A stretch of DNA of 64,000 nucleotides, from the NCBI GenBank assembly GCA_963974915.1, contig CAXBES010000006.1:62001-126000 (forward strand), written 5' to 3'. The stretch is from CAXBES01 sp963974915 (lineage in GTDB: Bacteria > Bacteroidota > Bacteroidia > Flavobacteriales > Flavobacteriaceae). The notes beneath the pieces are model-generated. The model was given only the letters and a program-made list of their open reading frames with translations, did no database searches and was not told where the DNA came from. Made by a program: the position numbers and the translations under genes. Positions 43,702 to 51,698 of the stretch are shown one piece after another (the stretch's first letter is position 1; each line of letters opens with the position of its first letter).

Positions 43702-46167
43702 TTACTTCCTTCTCCTGAATATTCTTTTAAACCGTTCTAATAATGTTGGTTTTCTCTCATCTTCGTGATAACCATTTCCATAGGCACCATAGCCATAACC
43801 GTAGCCGTAACCATAGCCGTAGCCGTAACCATAGCCATACTTCGCCTTGTCTTCGAAATAGTTTAACACAAAACTCAGGTTGGTCACTTCACCTTTTTTA
43901 TACTTCTCGTTGATCAAGGCGAACATACCCTTCTTGGTATAGTTTTGCCTAACCATATAAATAGTGGCATCTGCATATTTAATTAATTCGAGAGAATCTG
44001 CAACCAAACCTAAAGGCGGAGAATCTAAAACGATATAATCGTATCTTTCATTCAGTTCTGCGATAAGGGTTTCCATTCTTTCGCTCATAAGCAACTCAGA
44101 CGGATTAGGAGGTATAGGCCCTGAAGTTATAACGTCTAAATGCTCAATTTGAGTTTTTTGAATAACTCCATCGACCGTGTTTTCATTGATCAGGTAATTT
44201 ACCACTCCAATATCATTGTTGATATCGAAATCCCCGAAGATCTTTGGTTTTCTAAGGTCTAATCCAACTAAAACCGTTTTCTTTTCACTAAGCGCAAACA
44301 CCGACGCAATATTGATAGAACAAAATGTTTTTCCCTCCCCACTCACGGATGAAGTGACCAGAACGGTCTTTGTTCCTTCAATCCCTTGTTTTTTGTAGAT
44401 AAACTGCAAACTGGACCTAATTGCCCTAAACGCTTCGGCAACTGCCGATTTCGACTTGTTTAAGACTGCTAAATTATTAGAAACAGGACTTTTTCCTACG
44501 ACACCCAAAATAGGAATTTTAGACAAGCGTTCAATATCTTTAACCGTATGGATCTTGGTATCGAAAAATACTTTTAAGAATACAAGCAGGAAAGGAATCG
44601 CAAATCCAAACAAGGCTGCGAGAACATTGTTTAGACGGGTGTTAGGTCCTACTTTTCCACCTCCGGTGTCTTTTGCTTCGTCTATCATTAACACATCACT
44701 CACATTGGCGGCTTTTACCAATCCGGCTTCGCTTCGCTTCGCTAAGAATAAATTGTAGGTACTCTGACTTAAATTATAACGTCTTTCAATTTTTATAAGC
44801 TCTTGTTGTTCTTTTGGCAACCTTCTTATCTCACTTTCATACCTTGCAATATCTCTGTTTATGGTAGCCAATTCGTCGTTCTTCAATCCCTTTGAAGATC
44901 TAATGTTTTCCAGTAACACATTCTTCACAGCGTCTATCTGTCTATCTATATCGGCAAAAATTGGTGCTCCGTCTTTATATGAATACTGTAATTTATTTCG
45001 TTCTTCCGCTAAATCGATAATTTTAGATACTGAGCCTGAAATGCTGGATTCATTTATCCCTGCTACCGAAGGTGCCGGAATATCTCTATAGTCTGATCTT
45101 CCAATTAAATACGTCTCAAGCGTTTTGTAATAATTTAATTCGGCATTGACATTTTCTTTTCTTAGATCGAGAGCATTTAATCTATTATTGATGTTACTCC
45201 CCTCTGCATCCAGATCATAAATGGCATTTTTATTTTTAAACTCGTTGAGCTCGTCTTCGGCATTCATTACCTCTTGCGATTTTTTCGACAAACTACTATC
45301 AATGAATCTAATGGTTTTCGTTGCAAAAAGATTCTTCCTTTCAAGCATTCCTTCGCTTAACACCTTCACCGATGTGTTGAGATAATCTACCAAGCGCGCC
45401 TTATTGAGTCCGGTTAATTTTAGAATAATAATAGAAGACCCTTTAGACTCTGTGGCAACGTTTATCCTACTGTATCTTCCAACAACGCCATCAAAATTTG
45501 AAAAGCTAAAATAATATTTGGATCCCGGTCTAACTTTTAACTCGGGGTTAGGCACAAAGGTCCCCGTAAAGAATGGTAGTTTAATTTTCTCTCCTATTTT
45601 ATAGTCTTTTGAAAATTCTCCTGCCTCAACATATTTAGAACTTCTCTCCTTACTTCCATAATGGAACAAAGGAACATTGCCGTCACCAATGTTAGCAGAT
45701 AGATTGAAAGTGACAGTATCTTTAAAAACTACAGTAAATTGCTTTCCAAGTATCTGCGCCTGCGAGGTATCGACTTCTATAAAAAACGGCGTTTTTTTAT
45801 AGGCATCTTCTAACTGGTATTTACCGTCTTTAAAGTAATTTAAGTAAAATTGAAGCCGTTCTACTACTTTTTCGTTATGGCTTCTGGAGCGTAATGTAAT
45901 AATTGAAGTATTTACCTTGTCTGTAGTACCCCCCCAATTAAAAGTTAAACTGGTATTACTGGTAAAAAAAGGATTCTGATCGTCTTTTATCGACACCATA
46001 TTCTGCATCTGATAAATAGGCAGTTTCCTAACATTTATGTAATAAGCAATACTGAAGGCAATGGCCAGCGAAATTAGAAATAGCGGCCAGTAGCTTAACA
46101 GCTTAAACAAAAAGCCTTTAAAATCGAATGTAGATTGAATTTCGTTTATTTCAAATTCTTCGCTCAT
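43702..46167 (-). CDS. wzc: Polysaccharide co-polymerase / tyrosine autokinase Wzc with Tyr-Gly tail
   Basis: 821 residues. Wzz-like periplasmic region flanked by helices (about 26-45 and 505-525) with a long coiled coil between, then a bacterial tyrosine kinase domain: Walker A SVSGEGKTF near 604-612, Walker A' LVGLDLRKP near 629-637, Walker B YIVLDSPP near 709-716. The C-terminal tail is extreme: nine Tyr-Gly pairs in a row (about residues 776-793) plus further tyrosines, then a basic end. In Wzc proteins such tail tyrosines are trans-phosphorylated and set chain length or export. Start overlaps the wza stop by one base. Confidence 0.95.
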   Translation of the reverse strand: MSEEFEINEIQSTFDFKGFLFKLLSYWPLFLISLAIAFSIAYYINVRKLPIYQMQNMVSIKDDQNPFFTSNTSLTFNWGGTTDKVNTSIITLRSRSHNEKVVERLQFYLNYFKDGKYQLEDAYKKTPFFIEVDTSQAQILGKQFTVVFKDTVTFNLSANIGDGNVPLFHYGSKERSSKYVEAGEFSKDYKIGEKIKLPFFTGTFVPNPELKVRPGSKYYFSFSNFDGVVGRYSRINVATESKGSSIIILKLTGLNKARLVDYLNTSVKVLSEGMLERKNLFATKTIRFIDSSLSKKSQEVMNAEDELNEFKNKNAIYDLDAEGSNINNRLNALDLRKENVNAELNYYKTLETYLIGRSDYRDIPAPSVAGINESSISGSVSKIIDLAEERNKLQYSYKDGAPIFADIDRQIDAVKNVLLENIRSSKGLKNDELATINRDIARYESEIRRLPKEQQELIKIERRYNLSQSTYNLFLAKRSEAGLVKAANVSDVLMIDEAKDTGGGKVGPNTRLNNVLAALFGFAIPFLLVFLKVFFDTKIHTVKDIERLSKIPILGVVGKSPVSNNLAVLNKSKSAVAEAFRAIRSSLQFIYKKQGIEGTKTVLVTSSVSGEGKTFCSINIASVFALSEKKTVLVGLDLRKPKIFGDFDINNDIGVVNYLINENTVDGVIQKTQIEHLDVITSGPIPPNPSELLMSERMETLIAELNERYDYIVLDSPPLGLVADSLELIKYADATIYMVRQNYTKKGMFALINEKYKKGEVTNLSFVLNYFEDKAKYGYGYGYGYGYGYGYGYGAYGNGYHEDERKPTLLERFKRIFRRRK
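43787..43840 (-). repeat. Hexanucleotide tandem repeat coding Tyr-Gly in the Wzc tail
   Basis: Nine consecutive 6-bp units of the form CC(A/G)TA(G/A/C) on the + strand (TAYGGY-type on the coding strand) encode the Tyr-Gly tail. Units alternate between at least four variants, so the array is not perfectly homogeneous. Length changes would be in frame. Confidence 0.85.
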
Positions 46168-46964
46168 TATTTAAGGCTTATAAATAATAGTACTGTTGAA
46201 GTAAGTGCTGTTAAGACGGATAATATGGTTGTAAATGATTGTAATCCTGTGGTTCCCGAACCAATCGATTTTTGTGGCAACGGATTGATTAAAATTAGAT
46301 CGTTAGGCTGCACATAATAGTAGGGTGAATTCATCGCATCGATCTTGGTTAGATCAATATGATGTACTTTTTGACCTAATGGATATTGCCTTATGATCAC
46401 GACATCCTGACGGTCTCCGGTTACTGTAATGTCACCACTATTTGCGATCGCTTCCATAATACTTACCTGATCACGATAAATGATATTTGAACCGGGCGCA
46501 CCAATTTCACCATTAATCGTATATCGTATTCCCGCCAGTTTCACGGTAACAAAAATATTCGCTTCGGCTTTAAAATAATCTTCGAGAAGACGGCGCTCAA
46601 TATCTTGTCGCACCTCTTCTACCGTATATCCTAAAACCTGAATCTCTCCTAAACTAGGAATTCTAATACTTCCGTGCGGATTCACTACAAATCCGTCGTA
46701 ATAAAGCTTTTCTTCTCCTGTTGCGTTGGGATTGGCATCACCAATTGGATTAAAGATTCCAACCGTTTCCTGATCTAATGCCTTGACCCGAATACTGAGT
46801 AGATCGTTTACCTGTAAACGATAAGGCTCCTGCATTTTTCGTATCGGAATTATACTGTCCGTGCTTTGTTCTTGTTCTTGTAAGTAAGTTAGTTGCTTGG
46901 TTGAGATACACGAAGAAGCACATACTATTGCAAGCAGAAATACCAATAAAGATGCTAATTTCAT
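46167..46964 (-). CDS. wza: Outer-membrane polysaccharide export lipoprotein (Wza family)
   Basis: 265 residues, exported lipoprotein: signal peptide with lipobox ASSC and lipidated Cys19, followed by Wza-type domains: YRLQVNDLLSIRVKALDQETVGIF (polysaccharide export sensor), GFVVNPHGSIRIPSLGEIQVLGYTVEEVRQDIERRLLEDYFKAEANIFVTVKLAGIRYTINGEIGAPG. The C-terminus ends in a hydrophobic helix (TTILSVLTALTSTVLLF) that could span the outer membrane as in Wza octamers. First gene of the 39-gene polysaccharide operon, 108 bases from the divergent abc-F gene. Confidence 0.93.
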   Translation of the reverse strand: MKLASLLVFLLAIVCASSCISTKQLTYLQEQEQSTDSIIPIRKMQEPYRLQVNDLLSIRVKALDQETVGIFNPIGDANPNATGEEKLYYDGFVVNPHGSIRIPSLGEIQVLGYTVEEVRQDIERRLLEDYFKAEANIFVTVKLAGIRYTINGEIGAPGSNIIYRDQVSIMEAIANSGDITVTGDRQDVVIIRQYPLGQKVHHIDLTKIDAMNSPYYYVQPNDLILINPLPQKSIGSGTTGLQSFTTILSVLTALTSTVLLFISLK

Positions 46965-46987
46965 AGAAAGCAGGGGTTCTTAATCGA

Positions 46988-47018
46988 CAAATATAACTTA
47001 TAATCGATAATAATAAAA
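46988..47018 (-). promoter_or_regulatory. Candidate Bacteroidota promoter for the polysaccharide operon
   Basis: On the minus strand TATATTTG (46995 down to 46988) is an exact TAnnTTTG -7 box. A TTTT run (47018 to 47015) stands where the -33 TTG/TTTG would be, at 19 bases. The predicted transcript start lies about 15-20 bases before the wza ATG. The -33 box is weak. Confidence 0.5.
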
Positions 47019-47071
47019 GATTATTTAATTTAAGTCATTTAATTCCACTTATTTTGCAAAAAAACTAAAGC

Positions 47072-48946
47072 GTGAATTACCTGTCTGTTGAAAATATATC
47101 TAAATCGTATGGTGAAAGGGTCCTGTTTAAGAATATTTCCTTCGGAATAAACTCGGATCAAAAAATAGGATTTGTCGCTAAAAACGGCACGGGCAAAACA
47201 TCACTCCTCAACATACTTTCCGGTGAAGATACCCCCGATGAGGGCAAGGTGGTATTCAGAAAAAATCTGAAGGTTTCGTTTCTTTCGCAAGAACCAAATC
47301 TCGATCCGAAATTAACTGTCGAAGAAACGATCTTCGCTTCCGAAAACCCTATTTTAAAGGTTATAGCTTCGTACGAGAAGGCACTTCAAAATCCGGACGA
47401 TACGGAGGCCTATCAGGTGGCATTCGACGCAATGGATGCAAACAATGCGTGGGATTTTGAAACCCGGTACAAACAAGTTCTCTTTAAACTAAAACTGGAA
47501 GATCTCTCCCAAAAGGTATCTAACCTTAGCGGCGGACAAAAAAAACGCTTAGCGCTCGCTAATGCATTGTTAACTCAGCCGGACCTGTTGATCATGGATG
47601 AGCCCACAAACCATTTAGATCTGGAAATGATAGAATGGTTGGAAGCACTTTTCGCCAAGGAGAATTTTACACTTTTTATGGTCACCCACGACCGCTATTT
47701 TCTGGAACGGGTTTGTAATGAAATCGTAGAACTTGACGAGGGAAATCTTTATAGCTATAAAGGAAATTACAGTTATTACCTCAAAAAAAGGGAGGCGCGA
47801 ATAGAAACCGAAGCTACCGAAACCGGAAAAGCAAAGCAACTGTACAAACAAGAATTGGAATGGATGCGCAGACAGCCAAAAGCCCGTACCACCAAGAGTA
47901 AGTCGCGTATCGACGACTTTCACGAAATAAAATCGAGAGCGAGCAAGCGGCGAAACGACCACGAAGTACAACTTGAACTTAATATGGAACGCCTGGGTAC
48001 TAAAGTGGTTGAACTTCATAATATATCAAAGTCGTATGGCGATAAAGAGCTGTTCAAAAAATTCGATTATAACTTTATTCACGGAGAGCGCATTGGTATT
48101 ATTGGAAAAAATGGGACCGGAAAATCTACTTTCCTAAATATTTTAACAGGGGGGCTGAAGCCCGATAGTGGAAAAGTGGTTATTGGAGATACGGTAAAGT
48201 TTGGCTACTACACTCAGGGCGGAATAAAAAGTAAAGAAGGTCAGAAGGTAATTGACGTGATCCGCGAATTTGGAGACTATATCCCGTTAAAAAAGGGTAG
48301 GCAGATATCTGCCGGACAATTGCTGGAACGTTTTTTATTCGACAGGAAAAAGCAATATGACTATGTAGAGAAGTTGAGCGGTGGAGAACGTAAAAGGCTT
48401 TATTTATGTACGGTGTTAATTCAGAATCCAAATTTTTTAATTTTAGACGAACCCACTAACGATCTTGACATTGTAACGCTCAATGTGTTGGAGAACTTTT
48501 TACTGGATTTTCCGGGTTGTCTAATTGTGGTCTCTCACGATCGTTATTTTATGGATAAGATCGTAGATCACTTATTCGTATTTAAAGGAGAGGGTGTTAT
48601 TCAGGATTTCCCGGGTAATTATTCAGATTATAGAATCTATGACAATAGTAATGATTCAGAAAAAAATACTGAAACTAAAAAAATCGACAGCAAACCCAAA
48701 AACGATTGGAAGGCAAATAACGATAAGGTCAAACTAAGTTACACCGAACAGAAAGAGTACCAAAAATTAGAAAAGGAGATCGCTAAACTTGAAAAGGAAC
48801 GCGAAGATCTGCAGAATAAATTTGCCACTGAAGGTTGGGATGGGGAAGAAATTGACAAACAATCGAAGAAATTACAAGATATTATAGACGCAATTGATGC
48901 TAAAACAGAACGCTATTTCGAATTAATGGAGAAGCTCGAAGCCTGA
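47072..48946 (+). CDS. ABC-F family ATPase (Uup/EttA-like)
   Basis: 624 residues, GTG start, two ABC domains with no membrane segments. First domain: Walker A AKNGTGKTS, signature LSGGQKKRL, Walker B LLIMDEPTNHLD. Second: GIIGKNGTGKST, LSGGERKRL, FLILDEPTNDLD. The linker between is charged and helical, as in ABC-F proteins that act on ribosomes. A coiled-coil C-terminal tail (about 560-624, EIAKLEKEREDLQNK) is the Uup-type C-terminal domain, proposed to bind nucleic acid. Divergent from the wza operon. Uup-like is the best subfamily guess. Confidence 0.93.
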   Translation: MNYLSVENISKSYGERVLFKNISFGINSDQKIGFVAKNGTGKTSLLNILSGEDTPDEGKVVFRKNLKVSFLSQEPNLDPKLTVEETIFASENPILKVIASYEKALQNPDDTEAYQVAFDAMDANNAWDFETRYKQVLFKLKLEDLSQKVSNLSGGQKKRLALANALLTQPDLLIMDEPTNHLDLEMIEWLEALFAKENFTLFMVTHDRYFLERVCNEIVELDEGNLYSYKGNYSYYLKKREARIETEATETGKAKQLYKQELEWMRRQPKARTTKSKSRIDDFHEIKSRASKRRNDHEVQLELNMERLGTKVVELHNISKSYGDKELFKKFDYNFIHGERIGIIGKNGTGKSTFLNILTGGLKPDSGKVVIGDTVKFGYYTQGGIKSKEGQKVIDVIREFGDYIPLKKGRQISAGQLLERFLFDRKKQYDYVEKLSGGERKRLYLCTVLIQNPNFLILDEPTNDLDIVTLNVLENFLLDFPGCLIVVSHDRYFMDKIVDHLFVFKGEGVIQDFPGNYSDYRIYDNSNDSEKNTETKKIDSKPKNDWKANNDKVKLSYTEQKEYQKLEKEIAKLEKEREDLQNKFATEGWDGEEIDKQSKKLQDIIDAIDAKTERYFELMEKLEA

Positions 48947-49015
48947 GAACTTAATTAGCAAGCGATATAGAAAGGAAAGGAAACCAAAAATCCTTGATCA
49001 TCATTCTCGAGTCTT

Positions 49016-49810
49016 ATGTTTTTCACTCACACTATGTATCACCAAATAAAATCGTATTTAAAGTTCTTAATTCGCTCTAGCAATGAGCACGGAATTCACT
49101 CGCCCTTTGTATATGATCTAATCACAAAATGCTTTTACGACAAAACAAAATATCCCGAATACGCTCTCCTGAAAAAGTATAGACAAGAACTTGAAAATTC
49201 TAACGAATCTATTAATGTGACCGACTTTGGCGCGGGTTCTCGGGTTTTTAAAGATGGGAAAAGGCCCGTTAAGGCAATTGCAAAAAATGCGGGGGTTCCT
49301 CCAAAGAGACAGCGCTTATTATTTAGGATCACTCGCTATTTTAAACCCGATACGGTGCTCGAATTAGGGACATCTTTGGGGTTAGGAACCGTTGCCATTG
49401 CACTTGGAAATACGTCCTCTAAAGTAAATACAGTTGAAGGTTGTGAAAGTACGGCTAAAATTGCAACCAATATGTTTACAGCTTTTAAACTGAGTAATGT
49501 AGCGATGTACAATACGACATTTGAGAAGTTTTTTTCTTCGGAAAAGTTAGAGGGACATTATGATCTAACTTATATTGATGGAAATCACAATAAAGCAATG
49601 ACCCTTCAGTATTTTAAGTTGCTTCTGAAACAGGTTACAAATGATTCGGTATTAATATTCGATGATATATATTGGAGTTCGGAAATGACTGAAGCCTGGC
49701 AGGAAATAATCGCTCATCCCGATGTCACTGTTTCAATAGACACTTTTTATTTAGGCTTCGTTTTTTTCCGAAGAGAACAAAAAAAACAACATTTCAACAT
49801 TCGTTTGTAA
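49016..49810 (+). CDS. Class I SAM-dependent methyltransferase
   Basis: 264 residues. The SAM site TVLELGTSLGLGTVAIALGN and NTVEGCEST, then YDLTYIDGNHNKAMTLQYFKLLLKQV and VLIFDDIYWSSEMTEAW are in the Methyltransf_24-type group, like 37801-38538. N-terminus includes SNEHGIHSPFVYDLITKCFYD, conserved in a Bacteroidota-specific family whose substrate is unknown to me. An alternative start at MYHQIKSYL (49034) is possible. Convergent with nothing; sits between abc-F and the orphan ABC ATPase. Confidence 0.83.
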   Translation: MFFTHTMYHQIKSYLKFLIRSSNEHGIHSPFVYDLITKCFYDKTKYPEYALLKKYRQELENSNESINVTDFGAGSRVFKDGKRPVKAIAKNAGVPPKRQRLLFRITRYFKPDTVLELGTSLGLGTVAIALGNTSSKVNTVEGCESTAKIATNMFTAFKLSNVAMYNTTFEKFFSSEKLEGHYDLTYIDGNHNKAMTLQYFKLLLKQVTNDSVLIFDDIYWSSEMTEAWQEIIAHPDVTVSIDTFYLGFVFFRREQKKQHFNIRL

Positions 49811-49834
49811 CAAGCGCGTAGTGACTGCGTCTTA
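49806..49834 (+). promoter_or_regulatory. Putative ECF-sigma promoter before the orphan ABC ATPase gene
   Basis: TGTAACA (49806-49812), 15-base spacer, CGTCTTA (49828-49834). It strongly resembles the two divergent elements at 57.3-57.5 kb. The predicted start would give a leader of about 40 bases before the ATG at 49884. Confidence 0.55.
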
Positions 49835-49883
49835 TGGGAAAAACCAGTATCTTGCATACTAGAAAAAAACCGTCCAAAATTAT

Positions 49884-50570
49884 ATGAGTTTAGTCATAAA
49901 AATTCGAGGAATTAAAAGAGATTTCCCTTTGGGACAAGAGATTGTAAAGGTTCTAAAAGGAATTGATCTGGATATAGAGAAGGGTGAATATGTAGCGCTA
50001 ATGGGTCCGTCGGGATCAGGAAAATCAACTTTAATGAATCTTTTGGGCTGTTTAGATACCCCAACAGCGGGTTCTTACGAGCTTAACGGAAAAGATGTTA
50101 GTAATATGACCGACGATGATCTGGCAGAAATTAGAAATAAGGAGATCGGTTTTGTATTTCAGACTTTTAATTTACTTCCCAGAACAACGGCTTTAGAGAA
50201 TGTTGCCTTACCAATGATCTACGCGGGAGCATCGAAAGCAGATCGGAAAATTAGAGCCGAAGAGGTACTAACCGACGTTGGTTTAGCAGATAGAATGGAC
50301 CATAAACCCAATCAGTTATCCGGTGGACAACGTCAGAGAGTAGCCGTTGGAAGGGCTCTGGTAAATAAGCCGTCCATAATTTTAGCCGATGAGCCTACGG
50401 GAAATTTAGATTCAAAAACTTCATTGGAGATCATGAACCTTTTCGATGAGATCCACCGATCCGGTAATACCGTGATCCTGGTAACACACGAAGAAGAAGT
50501 AGCAGAACATGCCCACCGTGTAATACGCTTACGCGATGGAATGATAGAGAGCGACACTAGAAAGAAGTGA
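49884..50570 (+). CDS. LolD/MacB-type ABC transporter ATP-binding protein (orphan)
   Basis: 228 residues. Walker A GPSGSGKSTLM near 41-51, signature LSGGQRQRVAVGRAL, Walker B IILADEPTGNLD, H-loop VTHEEEVA. The GCLDTPTAGSYELNGKDVSNMTDDDLAEIRN block is diagnostic of the LolD/MacB group, which drive transfer of lipoproteins or substrates across the envelope via a FtsX-like permease. No permease or membrane-fusion gene is adjacent, so its partner is encoded elsewhere. An ECF-like promoter precedes it, and its stop codon lies in the first unit of the heptamer repeat array. Confidence 0.9.
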   Translation: MSLVIKIRGIKRDFPLGQEIVKVLKGIDLDIEKGEYVALMGPSGSGKSTLMNLLGCLDTPTAGSYELNGKDVSNMTDDDLAEIRNKEIGFVFQTFNLLPRTTALENVALPMIYAGASKADRKIRAEEVLTDVGLADRMDHKPNQLSGGQRQRVAVGRALVNKPSIILADEPTGNLDSKTSLEIMNLFDEIHRSGNTVILVTHEEEVAEHAHRVIRLRDGMIESDTRKK

Positions 50571-50643
50571 ATGGTGAATGGTGAACTGTGAGCGGTGAAC
50601 TGTGAGTGGTGAGTGGTGAACTGTGAATGGTGAACTGTGAATG
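50567..50643. repeat. Tandem heptamer array, 11 units of GTGA(A/G)NN
   Basis: Exact 7-bp units in series: GTGAATG twice, GTGAACT, GTGAGCG, GTGAACT, GTGAGTG twice, GTGAACT, GTGAATG, GTGAACT, GTGAATG. Starts within the stop codon of the ABC ATPase gene (GTGA). Seven is not a multiple of three, so the array is not coding in any useful way; a low-complexity His/Ser-rich frame crosses it on the minus strand. Confidence 0.95.
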
Positions 50644-50742
50644 GGGAACCCGCTCCTGTCCTTTGTTTTCAAACTCTTGTCTCCGCATTCCTGATCCTTC
50701 TGCAACCCCAGGGCACACTTCAGACTTTTCCCCGCTACTCTT

Positions 50743-50772
50743 TTGCTATAAACGTTCCTTCCCGTATCTTTG
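50743..50772 (+). promoter_or_regulatory. Candidate Bacteroidota promoter TTG-N19-TATCTTTG
   Basis: TTG 50743-50745, spacer 19, TATCTTTG 50765-50772 (exact TAnnTTTG). The box lies only 4 bases before the ATG of the small membrane protein gene, so transcription would start at about the ATG. Confidence 0.6.
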
Positions 50773-50775
50773 AAT

Positions 50776-50952
50776 ATGGATTTTTTAGACCTTTCCAATC
50801 CCATTCTTTTAGTTGTAGGCGGTATCGTTTTATTGCTGGTCCTTTATATGTGGAATAAACAGAACACTAAGACAATTAGAAAAAGACGTCAGCGTAATTT
50901 TAGAAAGAATTACTACGACAAGAAGAATAAAGGCACACAAGACAATATTTAA
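50776..50952 (+). CDS. Small single-pass membrane protein
   Basis: 58 residues from ATG (MDFLDLSNPILLVVGG...); an in-frame TTG six bases earlier is possible. One hydrophobic helix (about 9-27) is followed by a strongly basic tail (about 30-50, KTIRKRRQRNFRKNYYDKK). The arrangement suggests a small inner-membrane protein with a positively charged cytoplasmic side. No family recognised. Good promoter boxes are present immediately upstream, so it is probably expressed, perhaps from a leaderless message. It lies 28 bases before the corrinoid adenosyltransferase gene. Confidence 0.65.
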   Translation: MDFLDLSNPILLVVGGIVLLLVLYMWNKQNTKTIRKRRQRNFRKNYYDKKNKGTQDNI

Positions 50953-50980
50953 AAACAACTCCAACCAGTTATAAAGAAGG

Positions 50981-51553
50981 ATGAAAATATACACAAAAAC
51001 AGGTGACAAAGGGAGCACGGCACTATTTGGCGGCACTAGAGTACCAAAATATCATATCAGAATTGAGAGTTATGGTACAGTAGACGAACTAAATTCACAT
51101 ATAGGTTTAATTAGAGATCAGGAAATTGATGCGAGATCTAAAGAAATTCTAATTCATATTCAGGATAAGTTGTTCACGCTAGGCGCAATTTTGGCGACCG
51201 ATCCGGAAAAAGAACTTTTAAAAAGTGGGAAGGAACGTCTTAATATTCCTAAGATCGAAATGGAAGACATTGCACTGTTGGAGACTGAAATGGATGTAAT
51301 GAATGAGGACCTTCCTCCTATGACCAATTTTGTTTTACCCGGGGGACATACAACCGTGTCATATTGTCACATTGCACGTTGTGTTTGCCGTCGATCCGAG
51401 CGTTTGGCGTCGTTATTACATAGTGAAGAACCTATAGATGAACGGGTTTTAATGTACCTTAATAGACTATCTGACTATCTCTTTGTACTGGCACGGAAAT
51501 TGACTTATCACCTGCAAGCTGAAGAAATTAAATGGGTTCCTAAGAAGCTATAG
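50981..51553 (+). CDS. PduO-type corrinoid (cob(I)alamin) adenosyltransferase
   Basis: 190 residues. The family opening MKIYTKTGDKGSTALFGGTRVPKYHIRIESYGTVDELNSHIGLIRD binds ATP; the C-terminal helix block CHIARCVCRRSERLASLL carries the conserved R-R-E type motif of PduO (RRxER). It converts cob(I)alamin to adenosylcobalamin, the cofactor of methylmalonyl-CoA mutase. MeaB, the chaperone of that mutase, is encoded 11 kb away at 62144-63223, suggesting a methylmalonyl-CoA pathway in the organism. The mutase itself is not in the window. Confidence 0.94.
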   Translation: MKIYTKTGDKGSTALFGGTRVPKYHIRIESYGTVDELNSHIGLIRDQEIDARSKEILIHIQDKLFTLGAILATDPEKELLKSGKERLNIPKIEMEDIALLETEMDVMNEDLPPMTNFVLPGGHTTVSYCHIARCVCRRSERLASLLHSEEPIDERVLMYLNRLSDYLFVLARKLTYHLQAEEIKWVPKKL

Positions 51554-51643
51554 TTAAAGAGAAAATAATTTCTTTTTAATACATTGATTTCCAATGCTTT
51601 AATTACGTTCTTAAAAATATAGTAGAAATAATTACGATTTTCC

Positions 51644-51673
51644 TTGACTTTTTAATCTAAAAAATTATTTTTG
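51644..51673 (+). promoter_or_regulatory. Bacteroidota promoter of the DUF2795 gene
   Basis: TTG at 51644-51646, 19-base spacer, TATTTTTG at 51666-51673: an exact match to the TTG-N17-23-TAnnTTTG consensus, 26 bases before the ATG. Confidence 0.75.
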
Positions 51674-51698
51674 CAGAAAATTAAAACCCTTACGTACT

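Noticed and set aside
43787..43840. CRISPR-like regular repeat
   Set aside because: Units are 6 bp without spacers and lie in frame in the Wzc gene.
47615..48019. A 134-residue minus frame inside the ABC-F gene
   Set aside because: Overlaps the first ATPase domain of ABC-F in antisense; no domain signal.
50529..50804. A 91-residue frame on the minus strand rich in His, Ser, Thr and Val
   Set aside because: It is a by-product of the 7-bp tandem array read in three frames (HSPFTVH type pattern), with no start context or family signal.
50971..50983. AAGAAGG directly before the adenosyltransferase ATG as Shine-Dalgarno
   Set aside because: The purine tract touches the start codon with no spacer, so it cannot pair with 16S rRNA in a productive way; SD use is generally weak here.
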